NCBI RefSeq assembly: GCF_003931795.1 | Contig: NZ_CP034234.1 | Location: 682,001 to 746,000 of the forward strand | Source: Erysipelothrix piscisicarius | GTDB taxonomy: Bacteria > Bacillota_I > Bacilli_A > Erysipelotrichales > Erysipelotrichaceae | Reading direction: 5' to 3' | DNA length: 64,000 bases | In this document: piece after piece, positions 26,900 through 36,339 of the stretch | Layout: each line of letters starts with the position of its first letter | Numbering within the stretch: the stretch's first letter is position 1 | Program-made: the position numbers and the translations under genes | The notes under the pieces: generated by a model | The model's input: the letters and a program-made list of their open reading frames with translations, nothing else | What the model was told of the DNA's origin: nothing | Database searches by the model: none

Positions 26900-28795
26900 A
26901 CGCAAACATTTTATGATTCGTTTCGTCTCAGCGGCCGTATTTATCGTATCCCTTTGGGGATTTGTAGGGAGTGTGTATGGTCTGGTGAAGATGCAAGATC
27001 TTCATGTGAACAGCATGACGCCTGAAGCATTACGGGAGCATGTTTTCAAAGAAACAGCCCAAGAACAAATTAAGGCTTTGATTCGAACGTCATCGATTGA
27101 TAATGCGTCTGAAAAACGTTTTTCCGCAGGACTTATAGACATGGAACAATCTGTCGTGTCTCCAAATCATTTTTTTAAAATCTATAATTCGGAGAATGCA
27201 CTTCTATACAGCAAGGAATCCCCTTCTAAATCTGGATTTATCACAGTCTATACTCTTTCGGATTATCAAAGCGTGGATGAACGTGATTCGAATGGTAATT
27301 ATATAAAATCACAAATGATTCAAAAAGATTACCGGGTTGAAAGCCAAATCGTTGAGGGAGCACCCGATGTGTTTTGGTACCTGGATCTTTTGATCACGAC
27401 GCTTTTAGAGATTGGTTACCGATTATATGGCATTCTCATTGTTTCTGCATTCTTAATGCTTGCATCGATGATTACATATACAAAACATGCAGGGATTCGA
27501 CAAGAAGATGGTAACATCGAACAGAATACCTTCGATCGCTCACCTTTAGAACCTTTTGTGTTATTATATTTGCTGGTTTTTGGCTTTTCAATGAGTCTTC
27601 TTGGCGAGAGTATTAATGTATTCTATCGCGATGTTCCCAATGCCTTTTTGATGGGTACGAGCATTTCGCTCATCGGACTGGGATTATCCTTTGTCTTTTA
27701 TCATTCTTTAATTAAACGCATTAAAGCAAAACAGCTCTTTGTGAATTCATGGGTCTATCGATGGGGGGACCTCCCGATAAAATGTTTGTATCAAGCGTCA
27801 TTTTCCAATCGTGACTTGCTTCTAAAAGTTTCCATGATTGTGGGAGCATCGTTACTGTTTGATTTTATAACGATGATATCAATTTCCAATCATAATAGTG
27901 GAACCATGTTGTTTTTCTGGTTGATTAAAACAGGGGTGGTTGTCTATTTTATCTTGAAATTTGCAGTTGATGGTAAAGCAATCCGTGAAGCGACACAAGC
28001 AATGGTTTCAGGAAATTTCGATAAGTCCCTTGATACTTCAAAACTTAATGGCGTCTTAAAAGACCATGCACAGGATTTAAATCAACTATCTGATGGGATG
28101 CATCGTGCGGTTGAGCGACAAATGAAATCGGAACGCATGAAAACGGATTTGATTACAAATGTCTCACATGACATCAAAACACCGTTGACATCAATTATCA
28201 ATTATATTGGTCTTCTTGAACAAAAATCGTTTGACGATCTTGAAGTGCAGGAATACTTAAACGTTCTTTCAAGACAATCGTTACGTCTTAAAAAATTAAT
28301 TGAGGATTTAGTTGAAGCATCGAAAGCGAGTTCAGGAACAATCCCTCTCAATCAAGAAGATACCGACCTTAATGTCCTTCTTGATCAAGTCATTGGAGAG
28401 TACCGTGATCGTTTGAATCAGAATGAATTAGAGCTTATTGTGATACAAGATGAGGTTCATGCGCATTTAGATGGTAATGTCCTTTTCCGTATTTTGGATA
28501 ATCTATTTGGAAATATTTGCAAGTATTCCTTAACCAAATCACGTGTTTATGTAACGTTAAATCAAATTGATCACAATGCAGTCATCGAAATTAAAAATAT
28601 ATCGGATGTATCGTTAAACATCAGTTCGGATGAATTAATGGAGCGATTTGTACGCGGGGATGCTTCCCGAAATACAGAAGGGAGCGGTCTGGGGCTTTCA
28701 ATCGCAAAAGCATTAACTGAAGTCATGGGGGCGCGTTTAAGTTGGAAATTGACGGCGATTTATTTAAAGTTAAATTAACCTTCCCACTTCAGTGA
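26886..28795 (+). CDS. Sensor histidine kinase, last codons frameshifted
   Basis: A membrane histidine kinase of about 636 residues partnered with the regulator before it. An N-terminal membrane segment (~11-33), an extracellular part, and several further segments (~170-195, 220-245, 255-280, 315-360) precede the H-box NVSHDIKTPLTSIINY, N-box NLFGNICKYS and G-box GSGLGLSIAKAL. In the raw frame it ends at 28778 with an unnatural tail. In the +1 neighbour frame the expected LEIDGDLFKVKLTFPLQ and stop 28793-28795 follow, so one base is missing near 28735-28745. Activity may survive, as all catalytic boxes are upstream. Confidence 0.82.
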
Positions 28796-28820
28796 CACAC
28801 TTCGTTTTCTCACGTATAAT
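28792..28820 (+). promoter_or_regulatory. Promoter of the small membrane protein
   Basis: GTGACA (28792-28797) and TATAAT (28815-28820) with a 17-base spacer. The -35 overlaps the true stop of the kinase gene. Confidence 0.7.
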
Positions 28821-28841
28821 AAAGTGAAGGAGACGATGCTT

Positions 28842-29268
28842 ATGAATCAAAAACTTATGAAATTTAAAAATATCATCGTCTTAATCGCCGTAATTAATTT
28901 TACGATGTTGACGATAGTTCGCGTGATTCTCTATTCTGAATTGCATTTAGTTTATCGCTCCCATTTTAAGATGTTTCTTTATCTGTATCATCCTCCTGTT
29001 GATTTACATGGTTTATTTTCTAATGCGTCCCAACGCCTTTGATCGACGGTATGGCATTGACAACTTAACTCGACGCATCTTTCTCACAGTATTTCTACTG
29101 GGATGTATTTTTTATTTAGGGTCCATCATGACACGTTATGTTATTGGGCTGGAGCGAACAGAAGTCAAACGTGCAGGGATGATTGAAGTAACCGCGAATG
29201 GACATCTTGAACGCTATCGAAATCGAGGGCCATTCTTTATGGAGTACATCACACCATCCCCCAATTAA
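28842..29268 (+). pseudogene. Small membrane protein between two kinase systems, frameshifted
   Basis: About 141 residues in two frames. AAGGAG 9 bases upstream fixes ATG 28842 (MNQKLMKFKN). Membrane segments lie at about 10-30, 45-65 and 80-100 (FLTVFLLGCIFYLGSIM). The second reading frame continues IILLLIYMVYFLMRPNAFDRRYG, so about one extra base (or two missing) near 28980-28995 splits the gene. Family unknown. Its own promoter and terminator isolate it from both neighbouring systems. Confidence 0.6.
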
Positions 29269-29270
29269 GT

Positions 29271-29300
29271 AAAACGATCTTTCCAGGATCGTTTTTTTTT
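29271..29300 (+). terminator. Intrinsic terminator
   Basis: AAAACGATC/GATCGTTTT arms with a 7-base loop and T-run. Confidence 0.9.
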
Positions 29301-29322
29301 ACGTGATTTTGAATAACAATTA

Positions 29323-29351
29323 TTGACAAGAAAAGTGAGAATCTCTATATT
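29323..29351 (+). promoter_or_regulatory. Promoter of the second two-component system
   Basis: Consensus -35 TTGACA (29323-29328), 17-base spacer, -10 TATATT (29346-29351). Confidence 0.8.
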
Positions 29352-29381
29352 TAAACTTGATTTACTTAAGGAGGATGTATT

Positions 29382-30077
29382 ATGAATCGGATATTGGTGG
29401 TTGATGATGATTTTGAAATCAGAGAATTGCTTGAATTACTACTCACAAACGATGGTTTTCACGTGCAGACATATGCGAATGGGTATGACGCGCTGGAGGC
29501 TCTTGATGATGGATTTGATTTAGCCATTTTAGATGTAATGATGCCAGAAATTGATGGTATTCAGCTTTGCCAGAAAATTCGGGATGCACATCACATTCCA
29601 ATTTTATTTCTAACTGCAAAAGAAAGAGAAGAAGATGTAGTTAAAGGATTTTCAGCAGGTGCGGATGACTATGTCATGAAACCCTTCTCGTATCTTGAAC
29701 TCAGTGTGCGTGTGAAAGCACTGCTTCGACGTTACTGTAATTACGGAAGCAAACCACAAGGGTATGAGTCCGATTTTCTTGAATCAAAGGACTTGCGTTT
29801 AAATCGTAGGACCAATGAAGTTTATAAAAAGGGAGCACTGCTCGATCTTACAGAACGTGAGTATCGTATATTACGGCTTCTTTTAGGGAATCCAGGCCGC
29901 ATTTATACGATGGAACAGCTTTTTGAAATTGTATGGGAGGATACATATTTTTATTCGTGTTCCAATACGGTGATGGTTCATATTCGAAACCTGCGTAAAA
30001 AAGTTGAGGATGAACCCAATAAACCCAAAATTGTAAAGAACGTTTGGGGTAAAGGGTATACATACGATGGTCTTTAG
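29382..30077 (+). CDS. OmpR-family response regulator
   Basis: A 231-residue regulator. The receiver has VVDDDFEIRE, phospho-acceptor Asp in LAILDVMMPEIDG and Lys in YVMKPFSY. The winged-helix output has DLTEREYRILRLLLGNPGRIYT and VMVHIRNLRKKVE. It resembles VanR-type regulators. AAGGAGG upstream. It overlaps the kinase gene by 11 bases. The partner kinase is disrupted, so phosphorylation may depend on another source. Confidence 0.92.
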   Translation: MNRILVVDDDFEIRELLELLLTNDGFHVQTYANGYDALEALDDGFDLAILDVMMPEIDGIQLCQKIRDAHHIPILFLTAKEREEDVVKGFSAGADDYVMKPFSYLELSVRVKALLRRYCNYGSKPQGYESDFLESKDLRLNRRTNEVYKKGALLDLTEREYRILRLLLGNPGRIYTMEQLFEIVWEDTYFYSCSNTVMVHIRNLRKKVEDEPNKPKIVKNVWGKGYTYDGL

Positions 30078-31374
30078 GCAAACAAAGAAGCCAACGCATC
30101 TTTCGTTTCAAATTTTGGTTTATATCTTTATCGCAACAGTCGTGAGTTCGTGTTTGTATTTTACGATGCAGCGTTTCTCTGAAATCTATATTACCAGTGT
30201 CCACCCCAAACGAAACACGATTTTTCAACGTGTCGAATCTTTACAAACGTATATTGATGATAAAAACATTACCGAGCAATCCTTTGATCAACTGAATGAT
30301 TGGGCTAAGCAATATCCTTATTCAGTGTTTTATATCTATAATAATTCAAAACTTTTGTATACCAATGATCTTGAGGTTGAGGTGCGATCCTTTGATACGG
30401 TCAATGATGCCTCCTACCCTTACAAACCTTTGGATTAAAGGTAGATGGGGATTCCTTCGTGTTGATATCATGAGTCAAGATATTATTGAATTTCTCGATC
30501 GCTTTGATCAGGTGAATCGGGTTGTTTCGTTTATCGCATTTATAACGGTTATGTGTATTTTACTGCGAAGCATGACCTTATACATTGAAACGATTACCAA
30601 CGAACTGAATGCGATTGGCGGTGGGATGCTTGAAACAAAAGTGTCGGAGCAGGGAATGATGAACTGACTGATTTAGCGCGTGGCATTAATATGATGCGCG
30701 AAGCGCTGATTGCGAATACGGAGATGGTTGTGCGTTCACAAGAAGCCTTGAAAGATGCAACCACAACGTTATCGCATGATATACGAACGCCAATGACCAT
30801 CTTGTTGGGTTATCTTGAATACCTACAAAATGATCAGTCACTCGATCCTTCGCATCACGATAAGATTCAACGTTGTTATCAAAAAGCACATCAAGTTAAA
30901 GCTTTAGCGCAAGCGTTACTTCAATGCTTCACCGATATTGCCAATCAAGAAGATCATTCTTTTCCAATAATTAAAACCTCTTTTCAAGACTTGAAGCAGG
31001 ACTTTTTAAAACAACTAATGGCTTCCCTTGAGGTACATGGTTTGGATATTGTTGTAGAGGACTGTGTTCAAGACCTGGGATGGTGCTATGTATCCCATAT
31101 CTTAATGCATCGCATTTTTGATAATATCACCTCAAACATTATTAAATACGCTCAATATGAACACGGGGTTACGGTGAAAATCATGATGAAAGGATCCAAG
31201 GTATGGATGATCATTGAGAATGATGTTGCCGTAGAACCACGAAATCAGGAGAGTTATGGTATTGGGTTAAGAAGTTGTGATCGCTTGATGAGTCTACAAG
31301 ATGGTTCATTGACTTGGAATCGGATTGGAAATCGATTCCAAGTATGCCTTGCATTGACGGTTAAGAATTATTAA
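30067..31374 (+). pseudogene. Sensor histidine kinase, two frameshifts
   Basis: A kinase of about 435 residues in three frames. The first part has membrane segment FQILVYIFIATVVSSCLYF and an extracellular sensor. Near 30425-30436 the frame moves (+1 or -2) into KGRWGFLRVDIMSQDIIEFLD and a second segment VVSFIAFITVMCILL. One base is missing near 30650-30660 (expected QGNDELTDLARGINMM). The last part has H-box TTLSHDIRTPMTILLGY and an ATPase region ending GIGLRSCDRLMSLQDGSL. It partners the regulator upstream. Each break is a one-base type at short repeats. Confidence 0.8.
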
Positions 31375-31463
31375 GTAAGAAAGAATAGGATTTATTAGTA
31401 TTCTTTTGTATACTATCAATGTCTTAAAACTGGATGACCGTATACATAATTAATCTCGTTGAT

Positions 31464-31483
31464 TTGATAACGATTGTTATCAA
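31464..31483. repeat. Perfect palindrome of unknown role
   Basis: TTGATAAC-GATT-GTTATCAA, 8-base arms, in the 197-base gap between the kinase and the converging yeiH. No adjacent promoter is evident. The rest of the gap shows nothing else besides the terminator at 31525. Confidence 0.5.
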
Positions 31484-31524
31484 TCCATATTCTTTCCACG
31501 ATCAGTCCTTCAGTTGTAATAAGA

Positions 31525-31565
31525 CACAAAAAAACAGGATTTATATTCCTGTTTTTTTTTGTGTC
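31525..31565. terminator. Bidirectional intrinsic terminator
   Basis: ACACAAAAAAACAGGA and TTCCTGTTTTTTTTTGTGT arms with a short AT loop. It can end yeiH and the kinase transcript. Confidence 0.85.
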
Positions 31566-31571
31566 GTCTAT

Positions 31572-32583
31572 CTATACAATTCCCATCATAAATTCAACTC
31601 CCAATGCAACAACCACAACCAGTAATGAAATAATAAAACCGTGAAGGAACGGATTGAGTCCTGTCTTGATCATAGATTTAAATTTTGTATTTAATCCAAT
31701 TGAAGCCAGTGCACATACCATTAAAAACTTACTAATTTGTTTCAGTAAATGACTGATGCCAACAGGTATGAGACCCGTACTGTTGAGGATGGCCATGCCA
31801 ATAAATAATAGAATAAACCATGGGATGATTCGGGTGAATTTAATGGATTCATTTGCGGGTGTTAAACCGTCACGTTTTTACGTGAGCATGAATTAACGAG
31901 AAGACAATAACGGTTGGAATGATTGCCAGTGTCCGTGTCAACTTAACCATGGTCGCGAAATCACCGGCAGCCTCAGAGAATGCATAGCCAGCGGCCACAA
32001 CACTTGATGTATCATTCACCGCAGTGCCTGCCCACAAGCCATAAGCCATGTCGGTAAGTCCAAGTGCTTTACCCATAATTGGAAATAAAACAATCATTAG
32101 GACATCAAACAAGAAAGTTGCGGACATCGCATAGGCGATATCTTCATCTTCTGCTTCAATAACAGGTGCAATCGCTGCGATTGCGGAACCACCACAAATT
32201 CCAGTACCGGCAGATATTAAATTGGATAACTTCCAATTTAAGTCAAGTTTCTTACCGATAAAGTAACCCCCGCCAAAACATGTAAGGAGGGTAAAGACCA
32301 TCACAGCTAAAGAAAGTTTTCCTACAGTTAAGATCATGGTGATATTAAGCGATGCACCTAAAAGAATAATTGCGAATTTTAAAACGTGTTTCGATGTGAA
32401 TTTTAAACCTGTTTTAATCAATGCACTTGGTTCTTTCCATGCATTCACAAGCATTCCAATAAGAAGTGCAATGACGGATGCACCGACAAATTTTACGGGT
32501 AATAAGCTTTCAAGGACGACCGCAATCAAAGCGACAATGCATGAAAGCATAAAACCGGGTGTATATTTTTTAATTGAGTTCAT
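31572..32583 (-). pseudogene. YeiH/UPF0324-family membrane protein, frameshifted
   Basis: A putative anion (sulfate-type) exporter of about 335 residues with ~10 membrane segments. Family signatures include KTGLKFTSKHVLKFAIILLGASLN and GTGICGGSAIAAIAPVI. The frame breaks at a run of five A near 31873-31880, after LIHAHVK. The other frame restores RDGLTPANESIKFTRIIPWFILLFIGMAIL, the expected continuation. It is divergent from a lysR-type gene, the usual arrangement for this family. Confidence 0.82.
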
Positions 32584-32604
32584 AAGACCCCTCTTTCCAA
32601 AGAA

Positions 32605-32650
32605 AGTATAACATGTCCAATCATAACGGTTTATTATTCTGTGTTATAAT
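32605..32650. promoter_or_regulatory. Divergent yeiH/lysR promoters
   Basis: Mirror-image extended -10 elements: TGTTATACT on the minus strand (-10 TATACT 32605-32610) and TGTTATAAT on the plus strand (-10 TATAAT 32645-32650). The inverted repeat TATAACA/TGTTATA includes both. LysR-type regulators commonly bind between such promoters. Confidence 0.5.
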
Positions 32651-32676
32651 AGATAAAGAATATTTATGGAGGGCGT

Positions 32677-33537
32677 ATGGATCCAAAGTTAAAAACATTA
32701 ATGACGGTAATGGATTTGGAAAGTTATACCGAGGCGGCTTAGGCACTTCATTTAACCCAACCCGCAGTATCGCAACATATTAAACGTTTGGAATCGGTGT
32801 ATCAGTGTAAATTGGTGTTTTTTGAAGGGCGTGGGCTTCATTTTACACAAGCTGCTTATTTTCTGTATGATTTCGCCAAAATTCAAAGTGCTCACCAAGA
32901 GGTGTTATTTCAAAAACTTGAACGTATCGAAAATCCAGTATCCATTGTAATGACATTATCAATTGCGGATTATTACTTTCCGACGTCATTACGATCGTAT
33001 CTGATTGATGAGTGTGTCAATTTCCAGATTAAAGTTGCGAATACGGAGACGCTTTTGGAGGATTTGAAATCGGGTGTTATTGATTGTGCCTTGGTTGAAG
33101 GAATGTTTGACCAAGATATCTTTACATCACATATCTTTACAGAGGCACGTTTTATGCCTGTGGTGGCACAAAACCATCCTTTGGCAGGACAAGGGGTGAG
33201 CGTGGAAGAATTATTGTACTATCCCGTTATCGTGCGCGAGCAAGGTTCAGGGACCCGTTCAATTTTTGAAAATTGGCTGACGGCTCATAATCATCGCTTA
33301 ACCTCGTTTAAATCAGTCAAGAGATTGGCAGTTTTCAAACCATAAAACATTTTAAAACGATCGGATGCGTTGTCGTTTATGTATACCAAAGTAGCTCATG
33401 ATGATATTGAAAACAAAACGTTAACGTATCTTGAGTTAGAAGATTTTGAATTAAAACGTCCCTTGCATTTTGTCTATCTAAAACATCACCTTAAACACAA
33501 TGAGATTGAAGCAATTTACCGACTTACGCAAAAATAA
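32677..33537 (+). pseudogene. LysR-type regulator, triply disrupted
   Basis: The regulator of the yeiH gene, about 286 residues. The N-terminal HTH reads SYTEAA, an in-frame TAG at 32740-32742, then ALHLTQPAVSQHIKRLE. The co-factor domain follows (VEEL, YPVIVREQGSGTR). The frame breaks near 33320-33325 (one base missing before IGSFQTIKH) and again near 33350 before KRSDALSFMYT. The true end would be TAA 33535-33537. It is next to an IS element, but the IS does not interrupt it. Confidence 0.82.
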
Positions 33538-33566
33538 AAGAGGAACTTATATTGGAGTAGTAAACT

Positions 33567-33601
33567 AAAAGTAGACAAGTAAAAAAGACTTGTCTACTTT
33601 T
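33567..33601 (+). terminator. Terminator-like hairpin at the IS left end
   Basis: AAAAGTAGACAAGT/ACTTGTCTACTTTT, 14-base perfect arms, 7-base loop, T-run. Half of it is the terminal repeat. It would block transcription entering from outside. Confidence 0.75.
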
Positions 33602-33640
33602 TTGTGTAATAATAAAATCAGAGATAAAACGGAGGTATTA

Positions 33641-34015
33641 ATGATGGGAAGACCCAAAGGTGGATTAAATAATAAATGGACTTATGAGGATCGTATTAAA
33701 GTCGTTACACGTCATATTGATGAACATATAAGTGCTGCGAAACTATCACAAGAAACAGGAATACCTAAAGGAACGATTAATGGTTGGATTGATCGATTCA
33801 TGCGTGATGGTAAAGAGGGTTTAAAAAACAAGAAAAAGACAGGAAATCATTTTTCTGCGCTTCATACGAGTAAATCATTAACTGAGCTCGAACGACTTCA
33901 ACTCGAAATTCTAAAACGAGATATTGAGATTGCACGATTAAAAAAAGGGTACCAGGTGAAAGGAGTTGGTGTAAACAAGGAGTTCGTTACTTTAAAAGAC
34001 AAGAATTCCAAATAG
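33641..34015 (+). CDS. IS3-family transposase OrfA
   Basis: A 124-residue DNA-binding protein with a helix-turn-helix (AAKLSQETGIPKGTINGWIDRF) and a C-terminal helix rich in Leu and charged residues (LERLQLEILKRDIEIARLKKGY) typical of OrfA leucine-zipper regions. Start ATG 33641 follows GGAGG. Seven A at 33940-33946 followed by G give a slippery site where ribosomes can shift -1 into orfB and make the OrfAB transposase. Confidence 0.85.
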   Translation: MMGRPKGGLNNKWTYEDRIKVVTRHIDEHISAAKLSQETGIPKGTINGWIDRFMRDGKEGLKNKKKTGNHFSALHTSKSLTELERLQLEILKRDIEIARLKKGYQVKGVGVNKEFVTLKDKNSK

Positions 34016-34875
34016 CACATGACTTATCTTTTAAACATCCGATTACGTTCATTCTTAGATTTATGAATTTGAACCGATCTGGTTATTACAAGTGGTTAAA
34101 GCATAAGAATGATCTCAATATTTATGAACAAAAAAGAGCGATTCTTAGCTTTGTGATTAAAGACTGGCATCGCCGTTTTCCAAGTTATGGTTATCATGAT
34201 ATCGCTGCAGTCATGAGAAAGCAAAGTGATTTAGGGATTGAATTTTCCGATAATTTAATCCACAAGTGTTGCAAGTTTTTAAATATTAAATCAAAAGTTA
34301 AACACTATTCCTATAAAAAACCTGGAACACAAAGTCGAATTTATCCTAATATTATAAAGAATCAATGGAGGGGAACCAAACCTTTAGAAATTATTGTTTC
34401 AGATATGACACATATTCGAAACAAAGGGATTAATTATGAATGGACTTTAATGGTTGATACCTTTAACAATGAAATTATCAGTTCTGCATTATCGCGTACA
34501 ACTGGTGATCCTAAGCCTTACTACAAGTGTCTCGAGGATCTCCTTGCGCTACTTAAGGATAATAAAAAAACAGCTCCCACGATTCTTCACACAGATCAAG
34601 GAGCTGTCTACCACTCTAAAGCTTTCGCTAAAGCGCATGAAAATTATAACATAATTAGATCTATGTCGCGAGCTGGAACACCTACAGATAATCCAATTAT
34701 CGAATCATTAAATGGATGGATTAAAGCAGAAATGGCGTGTGATTATCAATACTGGTCCGTAGATAACTTTGAAAATTTTATCGAAGAATATGTACATTAT
34801 TTCAATTTTGAAAGACCTGCTTACTGTTTAAATTACAAAACCCCTATCCAATATAAAATGGATAAGGGTTTCTAG
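33937..34875 (+). CDS. IS3-family transposase OrfB (integrase domain)
   Basis: The catalytic part, read after the -1 frameshift. The frame is open from 33937, and the first ATG is at 34063. The N-terminal region VRYFKRQEFQIAHDLSFKHP leads to the HTH_21-type region (RRFPSYGYHDIAAVM) and the integrase core with Asp in VSDMTHIR, Asp in LHTDQGAVYHS and Glu in NPIIESLNGWIKAE, the DDE triad. Length and order are normal for IS150-type elements. Confidence 0.88.
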   Translation: MKKRVPGERSWCKQGVRYFKRQEFQIAHDLSFKHPITFILRFMNLNRSGYYKWLKHKNDLNIYEQKRAILSFVIKDWHRRFPSYGYHDIAAVMRKQSDLGIEFSDNLIHKCCKFLNIKSKVKHYSYKKPGTQSRIYPNIIKNQWRGTKPLEIIVSDMTHIRNKGINYEWTLMVDTFNNEIISSALSRTTGDPKPYYKCLEDLLALLKDNKKTAPTILHTDQGAVYHSKAFAKAHENYNIIRSMSRAGTPTDNPIIESLNGWIKAEMACDYQYWSVDNFENFIEEYVHYFNFERPAYCLNYKTPIQYKMDKGF

Positions 34876-34912
34876 TCTTTTATCAATGTCTACTTTTGTT
34901 TGACAACTCCAG

Positions 34913-36229
34913 TTATATCAGTTCCTCTTTCTTTTGGATGGATTGAAGTTGCAAACTGCAGAAGGCAAGGATGAAAGTGGGAACGACCCATCCCAAGTTG
35001 AGTGAATAGAGGGGCAGTGCTCGACAGCATTGTGTAATTACGGGAATTGAAATTTTAATGTGATCAAGCACCGTAATAATACTAAAAATCGTACTTGAGA
35101 TGATTGCAATACGGTATGTAAGAGCAGAAGGTTTTGAAGACAAACCTAAGAGAATTAAAACGATGGCCGCAGGATAGACACATGCGAGGATGGGCCCACT
35201 GATTTTAAGGATTGTTGTTAATCCGATATTTGAAATTGCGAAACTTAGGAAGCAAAGGATTGATACCCTACGGCGATAGCTTAAGCGTGGATAACGTTCT
35301 GCGAAAAATTCAGAAGAACAGCTGATGAGCCCAACGCATGTTGTAAGGCATGCAAGAAAGAAGAGCATCCCCAATACGAATGGACCGTAGTTTCCAAATA
35401 AACGTGTTCCAAGACGGGCAATAACTTCCGCACCATTTTGCGCATGAAGTAATTCACTCGACATTAAATTACCCAAAAAACCAAGCATACAATAAACAAT
35501 AAATAAGAGAATACCTGCAATCACACCCGATTGAATGGTGGATTTTCGAACTTGTTGTTCATCTTTCAAACCGTAACTTTTGATTGACATTGTAACCAAA
35601 ATACCAAGATTTAAAGCACCTAATCCATCGAGTGTTAAGTAGCCATCCACAAAACCACTCGCGAATGCAGACCCTGATGTGAGGTAGGGCTCATGCGATA
35701 GGGTGTTACTGGATAAAGTTGTGACGAAAGCCGCACCAAACAATATTAATATAAATAACAAAAGCAACGGTGTTAAGATTTTTCCAACACGATCGCTGAG
35801 TGCTTGTGGTTTTATACAAAAACCAAAGCATAGAAGAAAAAATAGGAATGAATAAATCAATAATCCAATTTGAATATGACTTGGGTCATTAAAGAGGAGG
35901 CGAAGTGACGTTTCGAATGGCATAATCCCTGCTCGTGGCACCGATAAGAGTGGACCACTTAAAAGATATAAAATGGTTGGGAAAATTAGTGCAAAGCACG
36001 GATGTACTTTGTCTGCGAGATTTAAAAAACCATCTTGTTTGGAAACGGCAACAAGGGCAAGGATTGGTAAGAGTACCGCTGTAATACTAAATGCAAAGAT
36101 TCCAATCCATTTGTGTGAACCCGCAAGGTAACCAATCATTGTTGGGAAAATAAGATTTCCAGCACCGAAGAACATGGAAAACAACATTAAACTAACAGAC
36201 AGTAATTGTGATTTTGATAATTTATTCAT
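34913..36229 (-). CDS. brnQ: Branched-chain amino acid transporter BrnQ/LIVCS
   Basis: A 438-residue permease with about 12 membrane segments for Leu, Ile and Val uptake. The N-terminal SLMLFSMFFGAGNLIFP is the family signature, and the later GYLTLDGLGALNLGILV region is also characteristic. Its last codons (EELI stop) lie just outside the IS, which did not alter the protein. The terminator that probably followed it is split by the IS. Confidence 0.92.
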   Translation of the reverse strand: MNKLSKSQLLSVSLMLFSMFFGAGNLIFPTMIGYLAGSHKWIGIFAFSITAVLLPILALVAVSKQDGFLNLADKVHPCFALIFPTILYLLSGPLLSVPRAGIMPFETSLRLLFNDPSHIQIGLLIYSFLFFLLCFGFCIKPQALSDRVGKILTPLLLLFILILFGAAFVTTLSSNTLSHEPYLTSGSAFASGFVDGYLTLDGLGALNLGILVTMSIKSYGLKDEQQVRKSTIQSGVIAGILLFIVYCMLGFLGNLMSSELLHAQNGAEVIARLGTRLFGNYGPFVLGMLFFLACLTTCVGLISCSSEFFAERYPRLSYRRRVSILCFLSFAISNIGLTTILKISGPILACVYPAAIVLILLGLSSKPSALTYRIAIISSTIFSIITVLDHIKISIPVITQCCRALPLYSLNLGWVVPTFILAFCSLQLQSIQKKEELI

Positions 36230-36263
36230 ATGAATACCCCTTAATTTTTAATTTTATTTTTTA

Positions 36264-36292
36264 ATTAAACTTTAATGAACAAATATTGTCAA
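36264..36292 (-). promoter_or_regulatory. brnQ promoter
   Basis: -35 TTGACA (36287-36292) and -10 TTTAAT (36264-36269) on the minus strand, 17-base spacer, followed by an A/T-rich leader. Confidence 0.7.
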
Positions 36293-36302
36293 TAATAATC
36301 AC

Positions 36303-36332
36303 AAAAAAAAAGAGCCGTTTAAGACTCTTTAA
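36303..36332 (-). terminator. Intrinsic terminator of the YdcF-like gene
   Basis: AAAGAG/CTCTTT outer stem (minus strand AAAGAGTC ... GGCTCTTT) followed by a T-run on the minus strand. It lies upstream of the brnQ -35. Confidence 0.75.
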
Positions 36333-36339
36333 GATTCGA

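Larger units (their letters stand above)
33553..34912 (+). mobile_element. IS3-family insertion sequence (IS150-like)
   Basis: About 1.36 kb. Imperfect terminal inverted repeats: left TGGAGTAGTAAACTAAAAGT at 33553, right (reverse strand) TGGAGTTGTCAAACAAAAGT, both followed by AGACA. TTATAT directly flanks both ends (33547-33552 and 34913-34918) and is the likely target duplication, although exact ends could shift by a base or two. It carries orfA and orfB in overlapping frames with an A-run for -1 frameshifting. All DDE residues are present, so it looks intact and fairly recent. Confidence 0.88.
33537..34930. terminator. lysR/brnQ terminator stem split by the IS
   Basis: AAAGAGGAACT at 33537-33547 and AGTTCCTCTTT at 34920-34930 are exact reverse complements on either side of the IS. 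With the IS and one target copy removed they would be joined by a 6-base loop (TATATC) and form a bidirectional terminator. The stem is now separated by about 1.37 kb. Confidence 0.65.
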
